This document shows, in pieces, positions 1-8,560 of a stretch of 64,000 nucleotides of DNA (position 1 is the first letter of the stretch; every line of letters starts with the position of its first letter). A program made the position numbers and the translations under genes. The notes below the pieces were generated by a model. The model was not told the DNA's origin and did no database searches. It was given only the letters and a program-made list of their open reading frames with translations. Source of the DNA: CAIWHR01 sp963708855 (GTDB taxonomy: Bacteria; Pseudomonadota; Gammaproteobacteria; Burkholderiales; Casimicrobiaceae); the NCBI GenBank assembly GCA_963708855.1, contig CAVPUM010000023.1, forward strand, positions 1 through 64,000. The letters run 5' to 3'.

Positions 1-28
1 CGTTGTCAAGGATTGGTATGGAGTTGCC

Positions 29-1468
29 ATGAGCGCATCCGTATTGGATCTGAAGCCCAAGGCCTTCTGGCACTGGTTCGCAGCTATTTCGCAAATCCCC
101 CGTGGCTCGCACAAAGAGGACGGTATTCGCGCGTTTTTGGTCAATTTCGCCAAAGAGCGCGGTCTGAAGTGCGAACGGGACAAGGTCGGCAACCTTCTGG
201 TCAGGAAGGCCGCACAAGGGAGCGTCTCCAGCAACATCCTGATGCTTCAAGCGCACATGGACATGGTCTGGGCGAAGTCAAGCGACAGCAACTTTGACTT
301 TGAGACCCAAGGCATCGAGCTCGTCATCGACGGTGATTGGCTGAAGGCCAACAAGACGACGCTTGGCGGTGACGATGGCTTCGGCATCGCGTGCATGCTG
401 TGCATCCTGGACGACAAAGCGTTGACCCATCCCGAGTTGGAATGCGTCTTCACGGTGGCCGAGGAAGTTGGCTTGTACGGCGCCTCCCATCTCGAATTGC
501 CGCTGAAGGCCAACGTGTTGGTGAACCTGGACAGTTCATCGATGGACAGAATCACCGTCGGCAGCGCCGGCAGCAACGAATGGGAACTCGTCGCGGACTA
601 CAGCGAAGTGCCGGCGCCCAAGGGCTACCAGGCCTTCACGGTCAGAGTCTACGACCTCGTCAGCGGGCACTCGGGCCTCGATATCAACAAGAACAGAGCC
701 AACGCGGCGAAGCTCCTGGGGCGCATCCTGTACACCCTCTCCAAAAAAGTGCCGATCAAGCTCGCCTCCATCGACGCGCCCGGGAAGCGCAACGTCATCC
801 TCATTGAGGCGCGGGCCGTGGTCCTGGCCGCGTATGCGGATGTCGCGGCGTTCAAAGAGGCGTTCTCGTCCCTCGCAAGCGCTATCAAGATCGAGTATGA
901 AGTATCCGAGAAGGCGCTGAAGATCGAGCTGCGCGAGGCTCCCGCGCCGGCCAAGGTCCCGGAGGCTGCGTTCGCCGACGCCTTTGTCAGGGCGCTGCAC
1001 GCCTGCCCCAACGGACTGTACAAGCTAAATCAACACAATGGCGCGGTAGAGACCTCCACGAACATCGGGTCGGTGACCCTCCAAGGCGGCAAGGCCTCCA
1101 TCCTGTCCATGCAACGCTCGTCATCGGACTCCTCGCTCACTGATATCGGCCTGCAGTTCCTGGGCTGCTTCGAGCTTGCCGGCCTTACCGTTGGCGCGCA
1201 GCGCGGCTACAACGGCTGGCAGCCTGATTTTGACTCCAAGCTGCTCGAACTCGCGGCGCAAACGTACCAGGAGACTTTCCACAAGGAGGCCATCCTGGAG
1301 TCCGTCCATGCCGGGTTGGAGGTTTCCTTGCTCGACAGGAAGAACGCCATGAAGAAGATTTCTGTGGGCCTCAACCTCAAGGACGAACACACGCCATCCG
1401 AGGCGATGCAAATTTCCTGCGCCGAGCCGTTTGAACGCTTTCTTCACAACCTCCTTGGAAAACTTTAG
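29..1468 (+). CDS. pepD: Cytosol non-specific dipeptidase / aminoacyl-histidine dipeptidase (PepD)
   Basis: A cytoplasmic M20-family metallopeptidase that cleaves dipeptides such as Xaa-His and recycles amino acids. Metal-site motifs are visible: AHMDMV around residue 75-80 (His and Asp ligands), GGDDGFG near 113-119, and the AEEVGLYG catalytic Glu pair near 145. The 479-residue length matches the usual PepD size (about 485). The ATG at 29 has a GGAG about 7 nt upstream. The carrier gene follows after 12 nt, so the two are probably co-transcribed. Base composition here is lower in GC than in most later genes (many AAG, AAC and TTG codons), which may mean a different origin. The family call is firm; the exact dipeptide preference is not readable. 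Confidence 0.93.
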   Translation: MSASVLDLKPKAFWHWFAAISQIPRGSHKEDGIRAFLVNFAKERGLKCERDKVGNLLVRKAAQGSVSSNILMLQAHMDMVWAKSSDSNFDFETQGIELVIDGDWLKANKTTLGGDDGFGIACMLCILDDKALTHPELECVFTVAEEVGLYGASHLELPLKANVLVNLDSSSMDRITVGSAGSNEWELVADYSEVPAPKGYQAFTVRVYDLVSGHSGLDINKNRANAAKLLGRILYTLSKKVPIKLASIDAPGKRNVILIEARAVVLAAYADVAAFKEAFSSLASAIKIEYEVSEKALKIELREAPAPAKVPEAAFADAFVRALHACPNGLYKLNQHNGAVETSTNIGSVTLQGGKASILSMQRSSSDSSLTDIGLQFLGCFELAGLTVGAQRGYNGWQPDFDSKLLELAAQTYQETFHKEAILESVHAGLEVSLLDRKNAMKKISVGLNLKDEHTPSEAMQISCAEPFERFLHNLLGKL

Positions 1469-1480
1469 AAAGCGCTTGCC

Positions 1481-2857
1481 ATGGCTATCGCGTTCACACT
1501 TCTGGTTCTGGTTTTTCTGGGCTGGAGCATCAAGAAAGACTTCAACGCCCCTATCGTCCTGGCCTTGTGCGGCGCGGCCCTGTTCGCCTACGCGCATTTC
1601 ACCGGCGTGCCCGGCATGGTCGAGCTCAAGCCGGACAACCTTGGATTGTTCTACTTCGAAAAGCTCAATGCGATCTTTCAGAATCGACTGGCGGGGCTTG
1701 GCCTGTTGATCATGTCGGCGGGCGGGTTTTCCGCTTACATGACCCACATCGGCGCCATTGACGTGTTGATCGACCTCGCGCTGAACCCCCTGAAGCGGCT
1801 TAGATCTCCGTACGTTGTCGGCGCTGGCGTGTTCATCATCGGCAACTTCCTGCAGATGTTCATCACCAGCGCGGCAGGCCTCGGCATTCTCCTCATGGCG
1901 ATGGCCTTCCCCGTCGTGCGCAAGCTAGGCCTCAGCGTCCGGTCCAGCGCGGGCTTCGTCGTGATGACGGGCGTGTCGGAGTTTGGTCCCACGCAGGCAA
2001 ACGCCATCTTTGCCGCGGAACAGGCGAAGGTGGCCGTGCTGGATTATGTGATTCAATATCAGGCGGTCGTGGTGGGCATCGGATTGCTGGTGACGAGCGT
2101 TGTGGCGATTTTCTGGTTCAAGTACCTCGACGCCAAAGAGAAGGATTTGGACGTCGCCGATGAAGCGGCTGAGGAAGCGACCACCGGGGACAAGGCACCC
2201 AAGGCGCCCATCAAGGCGCCCAAGTACTACGCGGTGTTGACGTTGATGCCCTTGGCCTTGCTGCTGATCTTCTCGAAGTACACCGGTTCCTCCTACGACA
2301 TGCCCCTGTTTGTGGCAATCCTGATGTCTGTTTGCATCGGCATGGCCGTGGAGTTCGCACGAAAGATCACCAAGTTCAGGGAGGTTGCCGAAGGCTACAC
2401 CATCTTCGTGAACGGAATGGCGCGCATGCTCGGTGTCGTGGCGCTCATCGTGTCGGCCGAGTTCTTTGCGCAAGGTTTGCTCTCGACGAAGACCATCGAC
2501 GCCATGCTCGCTGGGATGCAAAGCATCGAGCTCGGCGCAGTGGCGGTTCTGATCATCTCCTCGGCGCTGATCGTCACGGCGTCAATCCTGACGGGCTCGG
2601 GCAATGCGTCGTTCCTGTCCCTTGGGAGCCTCGCGCCCACGATTGCTGCGAAGATGGGGGTCTCAACCGTTGCGTTGGTGCTGTCCATGCAACTTTGCTC
2701 GTCGATCGCGCGCGCCATGTCGCCCATCGCGGCGGTGGTCATCGGCGTCGCAGGGATTGCGAAGATCACCCCGTTCTCCCTGGTGAAGCGAAGCGTTGTG
2801 CCACTGGCCGCCTACATTGTCCTGGTGTTGGTGTACACGAGCTTGTTCGTGCTGTAG
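1481..2857 (+). CDS. DcuC-family anaerobic C4-dicarboxylate / short-chain carrier
   Basis: A 458-residue polytopic inner-membrane protein with about 12 hydrophobic segments. The overall pattern matches the DcuC/DcuD and AbgT-like ion-transporter group. Near the C-terminus the SGNASFLSL and SSIARAMSPIAAVV stretches resemble the conserved re-entrant parts of DcuC. A charged cytoplasmic loop (residues about 215-250, rich in Lys, Glu and Ala) splits the protein into two halves. It lies 12 nt after pepD with similar lower-GC composition. Classical DcuC proteins exchange succinate and fumarate, but pairing with a dipeptidase suggests the substrate could be a peptide-derived acid; that is inference. 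No strong Shine-Dalgarno is visible, so translation may be coupled to pepD. Confidence 0.82.
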   Translation: MAIAFTLLVLVFLGWSIKKDFNAPIVLALCGAALFAYAHFTGVPGMVELKPDNLGLFYFEKLNAIFQNRLAGLGLLIMSAGGFSAYMTHIGAIDVLIDLALNPLKRLRSPYVVGAGVFIIGNFLQMFITSAAGLGILLMAMAFPVVRKLGLSVRSSAGFVVMTGVSEFGPTQANAIFAAEQAKVAVLDYVIQYQAVVVGIGLLVTSVVAIFWFKYLDAKEKDLDVADEAAEEATTGDKAPKAPIKAPKYYAVLTLMPLALLLIFSKYTGSSYDMPLFVAILMSVCIGMAVEFARKITKFREVAEGYTIFVNGMARMLGVVALIVSAEFFAQGLLSTKTIDAMLAGMQSIELGAVAVLIISSALIVTASILTGSGNASFLSLGSLAPTIAAKMGVSTVALVLSMQLCSSIARAMSPIAAVVIGVAGIAKITPFSLVKRSVVPLAAYIVLVLVYTSLFVL

Positions 2858-2962
2858 GCAGGAGAGCGGGGGGGTCGCTTTGAGGATCCACGGACGTCGA
2901 ACACCCGGTTGGCGGCGGCGGTCGTCGTCGTGATCCTGGGCTTAACCGGATAGAGAGGCATC

Positions 2963-3670
2963 GTGCGACTGCTGCTGCTCAGCAATGCGAAACGCGAGGG
3001 CATGGGGTACCTCGAACATGCGTCGGGCTACTTGCGGGACTTTTTCGCCGGCGAGGTGCGCGAGATCCTGTTCATTCCGTTCGCCGGGGTGACCAAGACC
3101 TACGATCAGTTCGTCGAGCAGATCAAGCCGGTTTTCGGCGCGCGCGGCATCGGCGTGACCGGCATCCATGCGACGACGGATCCGCACGCCGCCGTGCGCA
3201 GTGCGCAGGCGATCGTCGTGGGCGGGGGAAACACCTGGAGGCTGTTGCGCGAATTGCGCGAGCGCGAACTGATGCCGGTGATTCGCAATCGCGTGCTCGC
3301 CGGCGTGCCGTATGTCGGGTGGAGCGCGGGGGCCAATGTCGCGTGCCCGACGATCATGACGTCGAACGACATGCCGATCTGCGATCCGGGCGGATTCGAC
3401 GCGCTGGCGCTGATCCCGTTCCAGATCAATCCGCACTACCTGCACGGCAACCCGCCGGGCTTCAAGGGCGAGACGCGCGAGGAGCGCATTGCCGAGTTCG
3501 GCGTGCTCCATCCGCGCATCCGGGTGGCCGGATTGCGCGAAGGCACGGCGTTCCTCGTCGAGGACGGCTCGATCCGCCTGCTCGGCGACGCGCAATGCCG
3601 CATCTTCCGGCACGGCGAATCGCCGCGCGAACTGGGCGGTGGTGACGACTTCTCGTTCTTGCTCGCCTAG
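2963..3670 (+). CDS. pepE: Peptidase E, alpha-aspartyl dipeptidase (S51)
   Basis: A cytoplasmic serine peptidase specific for dipeptides with N-terminal aspartate. The nucleophile lies in GWSAGAN with Ser121. Asp136 and His158 (NPHYLHG) match in order and spacing the Ser120/Asp135/His157 triad known for Salmonella PepE. The oxyanion glycine string VVGGGNTW is near residue 87. The length of 235 aa is close to the usual 229-235. The start is the GTG at 2963, preceded by a GAGAGG ribosome site. It lies downstream of pepD and the DcuC-like carrier on the same strand, giving a small peptide-degradation neighbourhood, but it is clearly richer in GC than those two genes. Confidence 0.93.
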   Translation: MRLLLLSNAKREGMGYLEHASGYLRDFFAGEVREILFIPFAGVTKTYDQFVEQIKPVFGARGIGVTGIHATTDPHAAVRSAQAIVVGGGNTWRLLRELRERELMPVIRNRVLAGVPYVGWSAGANVACPTIMTSNDMPICDPGGFDALALIPFQINPHYLHGNPPGFKGETREERIAEFGVLHPRIRVAGLREGTAFLVEDGSIRLLGDAQCRIFRHGESPRELGGGDDFSFLLA

Positions 3671-3774
3671 TCGGACTCCTTGTCCGCGACGCGCCCCACG
3701 GCAGCCGGGATGCTCCGCGTGCAATCTCCCCGACCTCTCAGCACCGTCCCGTTGCATCTGGCCGTACCTGCTGC

Positions 3775-4683
3775 ATGCCTTTAAGACAAGAAGGCCGTTG
3801 GCGGCTGGCGGTAGCGTTGGTCGTGCTTTCACTGGCCTGGGGCTTCACATGGGTTCTGGCCAAGCAGGGACTGGCTTACGCTTCCCCCTTGGCTTTTGCA
3901 GCGCAACGTTGCGTTGGCGGCGCACTGGCGCTGTTCCTGGCTCTCAAGCTCCTCGGTCGGCCGGTTCGCCTGGTCGCCCCGGCGAAGACGCTGGTGATAG
4001 CGCTCGTCAATGTCGCCGCATTCCTGATATTCCAGACTTGGGCATTGGTCGAGGGCGGTGCCGGCAAGACAGCGGTCCTGAACTACACGATGCCAGTCTG
4101 GACGCTGCTTCTGGCGTGGCCGTTTCTGGGTGAGCGCATCCGCGGCCCGCAGTGGCTCGCGGCGATCTGCGCTTTGGCGGGACTGACGCTCATCATCGAA
4201 CCCTGGACCATGCACACCAGCCTGCTCAGCAAGTTCCTGGGACTGATGGCTGCAGTCTCCTGGGCCATTGGCACCATCCTGATCAAGCACCTTCGGTCTC
4301 GATGCGAAGTGGACCTGATCTCGCTGACGGCCTGGCAACTGCTGATGGGTGCCGTGCCGTTGATGGTGCTCGCGGTCGTCGTGCCCGACCGCGCGACCGT
4401 CTGGTCTGTCCCCTACATCGGGATCCTGGCTTTCATATCGATCGTCAGCACCGCTCTGTGCTGGTGGTTATGGCTCTACATCCTCGACCGCGCACCTGCC
4501 TGGGAGGCAAGCCTGTCCGTGCTCGGCACGCCGGTCATCGCGCTCCTTTCTTCGCGCCTGCTGCTGGGTGAGGAGTTCCATGTCACCGAGGTCTACGGGA
4601 TGCTGCTGATCGGCGTTGGCCTGGCGCTGTTGTCGTTACTCAGCTGGATGGCAAGCCGGCGTGGCACGACGCCTTCGGCGTAG
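3775..4683 (+). CDS. EamA/DMT-superfamily transporter
   Basis: A 302-residue inner-membrane protein with ten predicted transmembrane segments arranged as two EamA repeats. The first starts at LSLAWGFTWVLAKQGL (residues about 18-33), the second at LMAAVSWAIGTILIK (about 155-170). Members export amino acids, metabolites or drugs; the sequence does not reveal the substrate. The internal repeat and the C-terminal basic tail after the last helix are typical. It begins 104 nt after pepE and ends 14 nt before the convergent small lipoprotein gene, so it is probably monocistronic. Confidence 0.85.
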   Translation: MPLRQEGRWRLAVALVVLSLAWGFTWVLAKQGLAYASPLAFAAQRCVGGALALFLALKLLGRPVRLVAPAKTLVIALVNVAAFLIFQTWALVEGGAGKTAVLNYTMPVWTLLLAWPFLGERIRGPQWLAAICALAGLTLIIEPWTMHTSLLSKFLGLMAAVSWAIGTILIKHLRSRCEVDLISLTAWQLLMGAVPLMVLAVVVPDRATVWSVPYIGILAFISIVSTALCWWLWLYILDRAPAWEASLSVLGTPVIALLSSRLLLGEEFHVTEVYGMLLIGVGLALLSLLSWMASRRGTTPSA

Positions 4684-4697
4684 CATTCTCGTCCGGC

Positions 4698-4946
4698 TCA
4701 GGTGCCGGGCCCGATGCCGCTCCGTGAGCCCACGACCTCGATGGTCGGGAAGCGATACAACGGCTTCCCGTCCACGAGCTCCCCGGTGAACACGCCCACG
4801 TACGGCGCGGCATCGGCCGGGGGACCGTGCGGCCTCGGCGTCAGCACAGAGGCACACCCGGCGAGTCCGACGATCAGGAGTGCCACCGTGGCGAACCCTG
4901 TGCTCGCACGGGTCCGGGCAGCGACGTGCAGATTGCGTGGATACAT
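4698..4946 (-). CDS. Small hypothetical lipoprotein
   Basis: An 82-residue protein whose N-terminus has a basic start, a hydrophobic stretch (GFATVALLIVGLAGC) and a lipobox LAGC, so it should be lipid-anchored after signal peptidase II cleavage. The mature part is only about 50 residues with Pro and Gly and no domain I recognise. The ATG at 4946 is preferred over an upstream in-frame start at 5000 because the signal peptide begins there. It is transcribed toward the convergent EamA gene. The function is unknown. Confidence 0.6.
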   Translation of the reverse strand: MYPRNLHVAARTRASTGFATVALLIVGLAGCASVLTPRPHGPPADAAPYVGVFTGELVDGKPLYRFPTIEVVGSRSGIGPGT

Positions 4947-5043
4947 GCCGGCTCTCCTTCGGCAGGCGGCAGGAAATACAAACGCGGCGGCCCGCAGCAT
5001 TACCGACGATACACGCTCCGGCGTCCCTTATTGTCTGTCGCCA

Positions 5044-6255
5044 TCATTCCAGATAAACGTACAGGCCCATGATCGGTGTGGTTTGGTCGTGTCGTATCGG
5101 CGCCTCCGAAACACGTGCGCGGCTAAACCGGGCTTCATCGGCCAGACGGCGGATGTAGGATTCGGAATGGGCGTAGCGCAGGCTGGGTAGCAACTGGATG
5201 TCCTGACCTTCCCTGGCCAGTTCAACGGTAAACGCCAGACATCCACCCGGTTCGAGAATCCGTCGCACCGATCGAAAGACGGCAGCCAGGTCGCCAACAT
5301 AGATGAACACATCGGCTGCCAGTATCAGATCCGGCCGCAATGCGGTCGCGGCGAGAAATTCACCGAGGTCGGCATGGATGAGTTCGCGATATACGCCGAG
5401 CTTGCGCGCCTGTTCGAGCATGGCGCTGGAAATGTCGACGCCGTCGATAGTATCGGCTTGCGGTGCGATGAGCAGCCCGCACAACCCGGTGCCACAGCCG
5501 AGGTCGAGTACATGTTCATATCGCTTTCCGGTGTCGATGAGGGGTTTCAACAGCACCTCGAATCCGCGATAACCCAGTTTTTCCACGACGTGGGATTGGA
5601 AATCGGCGGCATAGTCGTCGAATAGCCCTTCGACATAGCGTCGGGGTGGAGTTGTCGGCGCGTCTCCATCGCGCACCGAGGCCAGGTAATAGGCGTTCAA
5701 TTCCGGATCGCCGCCAAGCGCGAGGGCCTTTTCGAAGCAACGGGCGGCTTCCTCGAACCGGTGCAGTTCGCGCATCAGGCTGCCGCGTTCACTCCACGCG
5801 GGCGCGCAATCCGGATCTTCCTGCAAAGCCCGATCGAAGGCCTGCAGAGCCCTTTCCGCGTTGCCAAGTCGCAGCGAGACCTGGCCCAGGCTCGACCAGA
5901 GACGCACTTGCTGCGGTGAAAGCGCAAGTGCCTTTTCCAATGCCGCCGCCGCAGCCGGCCATTGTCCTCGGGCTTCATTGGCAAGACCCAGGCAAGCCCA
6001 GGCCTCGGCCAGGGAAGGATCCGCAGTCGTTGCTCGACCCAGGACGGGAATCGCCGCTTCCCACTGCCGGAGGTGAAAGAGGGTGACGCCAAGATTGCCA
6101 AGCACCGAAGGCCGGCCCGGAGTGAGTGCCTGGCACTGTTCGAAGCAGCTGCGCGCCGGCTCGAGCCGGCCCTTCTCGAAGTGCCCGATGCCCTCGAAGA
6201 ACAGGGCCCGCGACTGCGCAACCTGCTCCTCGGTCGGGTTTGCGTAAGCGGTCAC
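5044..6255 (-). CDS. TPR-repeat protein fused to a class I SAM methyltransferase
   Basis: A 403-residue two-part protein. Residues about 18-195 form four to five tetratricopeptide repeats (for example NLGVTLFHLRQWEAAIPVLG and the repeated AxAxACLGLAxEARG pattern). Residues about 215-403 form a methyltransferase domain with the SAM-binding motif VLDLGCGTGLCGLL and the acidic motif DGVDIS. These are like the predicted TPR-containing methyltransferases. The TPR part probably recruits a protein substrate, and the target is unknown. It is separated from neighbours by convergent and divergent gaps, so it is a single-gene unit. Its composition is somewhat lower in GC than the genes downstream. Confidence 0.85.
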   Translation of the reverse strand: MTAYANPTEEQVAQSRALFFEGIGHFEKGRLEPARSCFEQCQALTPGRPSVLGNLGVTLFHLRQWEAAIPVLGRATTADPSLAEAWACLGLANEARGQWPAAAAALEKALALSPQQVRLWSSLGQVSLRLGNAERALQAFDRALQEDPDCAPAWSERGSLMRELHRFEEAARCFEKALALGGDPELNAYYLASVRDGDAPTTPPRRYVEGLFDDYAADFQSHVVEKLGYRGFEVLLKPLIDTGKRYEHVLDLGCGTGLCGLLIAPQADTIDGVDISSAMLEQARKLGVYRELIHADLGEFLAATALRPDLILAADVFIYVGDLAAVFRSVRRILEPGGCLAFTVELAREGQDIQLLPSLRYAHSESYIRRLADEARFSRARVSEAPIRHDQTTPIMGLYVYLE

Positions 6256-6431
6256 GATTCGGTCGCCGGAGCGGCTTGCCAGTCGCCGATCAGGCTATCA
6301 CGGGTTGGCGACCAGGCCAAAGGGGGCGATCGGGTGGTCGAACGCGCAGGCTGGCGGTTGACCGGCGCAACCGACCCCACCACAATCGGGCACCCGTGGT
6401 TGAATGTACTCATCTTTCGAATAGCCATCCC

Positions 6432-7100
6432 ATGATGTTTTCGCGGCGCCAGGTCCTGCTCGCTTCGGCCGCCATGCTCGGCTCCTCCTGGGCCGCCCTT
6501 GCGGCCGCGAGCAGCAACGTTCTCCAGTTGCGGGTGGAGTACACCGCGACGAGCCTGAGCGGTGACGGTGAGCGCGCCACGCCCGGCCGCCTGTGGCGCA
6601 CCCGCTCGGCGCTGCGCCACGAAGGCAAACGGTATGGTCGTCTGCTGACCGTCATCGCGCGGCTCGATCGCAATCTCTGCTGGATGGTGATGGCCGAGCC
6701 CCGCTTCGCGATCGAGACCGACCTCTCCGTGCTCGACCTGCCGCTCGACGTGCTGAACGGCGGCGGCGACATGCGGCAGATTCGTGAAGGACGCGAGCGG
6801 GTGAACGGGCTGGACACCATGCGGGTTCGCGTCGAGCGCAAGGCCGGCTCGGGGAGCAGCTTCACGGGCCACGTCTGGGCGACCGACCAGGGTGTCATCG
6901 CGCGCCTCGCTGGCGAGGGCGAGAGCCATGGCCGCCGCGGCCGGACGCTGATGAATTTCCGCGATGTGCGGATCGGACCGCTCGATCCCGTCCTGTTCGA
7001 GGCGCCCCGCGGGGTCCAGCTCGTCGGGGTCAAGGGCGGCGATCTCGCTGCGTTGCTCGAAGGCATTGATGCGGCCGGCCGGATCGGTCAGCGGCGCTGA
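6432..7100 (+). CDS. Exported hypothetical protein (LolA-like fold suspected)
   Basis: A 222-residue protein starting MMFSRRQVLLAS. This is a twin-arginine-like n-region followed by a hydrophobic core and an Ala-rich cleavage area, so export to the periplasm is likely. The rest is beta-rich (alternating polar and hydrophobic residues with many Arg) and resembles the outer-membrane-lipoprotein carrier or DUF4412 type of half-barrel. That is a fold guess, not a family match. The ATG at 6432 is chosen over longer in-frame extensions because it begins the signal peptide. The thioesterase gene follows after 33 nt on the same strand. Confidence 0.65.
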   Translation: MMFSRRQVLLASAAMLGSSWAALAAASSNVLQLRVEYTATSLSGDGERATPGRLWRTRSALRHEGKRYGRLLTVIARLDRNLCWMVMAEPRFAIETDLSVLDLPLDVLNGGGDMRQIREGRERVNGLDTMRVRVERKAGSGSSFTGHVWATDQGVIARLAGEGESHGRRGRTLMNFRDVRIGPLDPVLFEAPRGVQLVGVKGGDLAALLEGIDAAGRIGQRR

Positions 7101-7133
7101 CCGGCCGATCAAACGAAAGTGTGAAGTCAATCC

Positions 7134-7577
7134 ATGAGCCACATTTCCGATGCCCGCTTCGCCGAACGTGTCCGCGCGAGTTTCGACCGGCAGACCGCGA
7201 TGCACCTGATCCAGGCCACGTTGCCCGTCGTCGAGCACGGCCGCACCGAAATCCACCTCCCGCACTGGCAAGGAATTGAGCAGCAGCACGGCTTCGTGCA
7301 TGGCGGCGTGGTCGGCATGATTGCCGACTCGGCTGCCGGCTACGCGGCGATGACCATGGTTTCTCCTGCTGCCTCGGTGTTGACCGTGGAATACAAGATG
7401 AACCTGGTTGCGCCGGCTGACGGCGAAACGCTGATCGCTCGTGGCCAGGTCGTCCGCTCCGGCCGTACGCTGATCGTCACCAAGGCAGAAGTATTCGCGG
7501 TCAAGGACGGCAGGGAAACCCTGTGCGCGCTGATGCAGCAAACGATCATGGTGATGCACGGCAAGGGGGAAAAGTAG
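7134..7577 (+). CDS. PaaI-family acyl-CoA thioesterase
   Basis: A 147-residue single hot-dog-fold thioesterase. The HGGVVGMIADSAAGYAA stretch (residues about 59-75) is the conserved hot-dog helix, with His and Asp as probable catalytic residues. The TVEYKMNLVAPADGETL strand matches PaaI-like proteins that hydrolyse phenylacetyl-, hydroxybenzoyl- or medium-chain acyl-CoA. It lies 33 nt after the exported protein gene and converges on the D-carbamoylase gene. The substrate cannot be read from sequence. Confidence 0.86.
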   Translation: MSHISDARFAERVRASFDRQTAMHLIQATLPVVEHGRTEIHLPHWQGIEQQHGFVHGGVVGMIADSAAGYAAMTMVSPAASVLTVEYKMNLVAPADGETLIARGQVVRSGRTLIVTKAEVFAVKDGRETLCALMQQTIMVMHGKGEK

Positions 7578-7598
7578 GATCGAGTTCCCGGTAGCCGG

Positions 7599-7615
7599 CG
7601 CAGCGGGCCGCTGCG
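7599..7615. terminator. Hairpin between convergent genes
   Basis: A perfect 6-bp inverted repeat CGCAGC / GCTGCG with a 5-base loop lies in the 47-nt gap between the thioesterase and D-carbamoylase stop codons. It has no T tract on either side, so it could act as a bidirectional terminator or simply end mRNAs by structure. This is a prediction from the sequence only. Confidence 0.35.
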
Positions 7616-7624
7616 ACCGACTGC

Positions 7625-8560
7625 CTATGGCGGCGGAATGGCTCCCGTGCGCTCGACGATCAACCCGTACGCCTGCGGCTGCCGGTGTTTGGCGAAGTTG
7701 AAAGTCGTGTTCTTGTACGACAACGTGAGATCGAGGTCGCAGCGCGCGATTGCGAGCTCGTCGCCTTCGGTCGAGCAGGCCGCCACGATTTCGCCGGACG
7801 GTGCCACGATGATCGAGTTGCCGATCTGGCGCACGCCGTCTTCGTCGCCGGCCTTGGCCACGCCCACGACCCAGCAGCCGTTTTGGTAGGCGCCTGCCTG
7901 CATGACGAGCTCGTTGTGGAAATGCGCGAGATTGTCGTGCTCGGGCGAGGGCGGGTTGTGCACGGGCGTGTTGTAACCCAGCAGCACCATCTCGACCCCC
8001 TGCAGCCCCATCACGCGGTAGGTTTCGGGCCAGCGGCGGTCGTTGCAGATCGCCATGCCGACGATGCCTCCGAACGCACGGAACACCGGGAAGCCGAGAT
8101 TGCCGACCTCGAAATAGCGCTTCTCCAGATTCTGGAACGGACGCGACGGCTCGTGCTCGGCGTGGCCGGGCAGATGAATCTTTCGGTACTTGCCGAGGAT
8201 CCGGCCGGGTTTGTCGACGAGGATCGACGTGTTGTAGCGGTGCGGTGCGCCGCCTTCGATCGCCAGTTCGGCGAAGCCGAGGTAGAAGCCGATGCCGAGC
8301 TCGCGCGCGCAGTCGAACAGCGGCTGCGTCGCGGCGTTGGGCATCGCACGCTCGAAATACGCGTCGATGTCGTCCTGCCGGTCGTAGTACCAGTGCGGGA
8401 AGAAGGCCGTGAGCGCGCATTCCGGGAAAACCACCAGGTCGCAACCATGGGAGGCGGCCTGGCGCAGCAGCGCGATCATTCGCGCGACTGCGCTCGCGCG
8501 GCTTTCCGTGCGGGCTATTCCGCCGAGCTGGGCGGCGCCGACAGTGACGATGCGTGCCAT
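7625..8560 (-). CDS. N-carbamoyl-D-amino acid amidohydrolase (D-carbamoylase), nitrilase superfamily
   Basis: Hydrolyses N-carbamoyl-D-amino acids to D-amino acid, CO2 and ammonia in the cytoplasm. The catalytic triad falls at exactly the positions known for the Agrobacterium enzyme: Glu47 in FPEC, Lys127 in KYRKIHLPGH and Cys172 in AICNDRRWPE. Further signature stretches are GYNTPVHNPP, QAGAYQNG and the C-terminal NFAKHRQPQAYGLI. The length of 311 aa agrees with the family (304). The ATG directly follows the stop codon of the M20 carbamoylase gene (TGA-ATG), so the two are translationally coupled. No hydantoinase gene is in this window, so the source of carbamoyl substrate must lie elsewhere or be another ureido compound. 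Confidence 0.92.
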   Translation of the reverse strand: MARIVTVGAAQLGGIARTESRASAVARMIALLRQAASHGCDLVVFPECALTAFFPHWYYDRQDDIDAYFERAMPNAATQPLFDCARELGIGFYLGFAELAIEGGAPHRYNTSILVDKPGRILGKYRKIHLPGHAEHEPSRPFQNLEKRYFEVGNLGFPVFRAFGGIVGMAICNDRRWPETYRVMGLQGVEMVLLGYNTPVHNPPSPEHDNLAHFHNELVMQAGAYQNGCWVVGVAKAGDEDGVRQIGNSIIVAPSGEIVAACSTEGDELAIARCDLDLTLSYKNTTFNFAKHRQPQAYGLIVERTGAIPPP

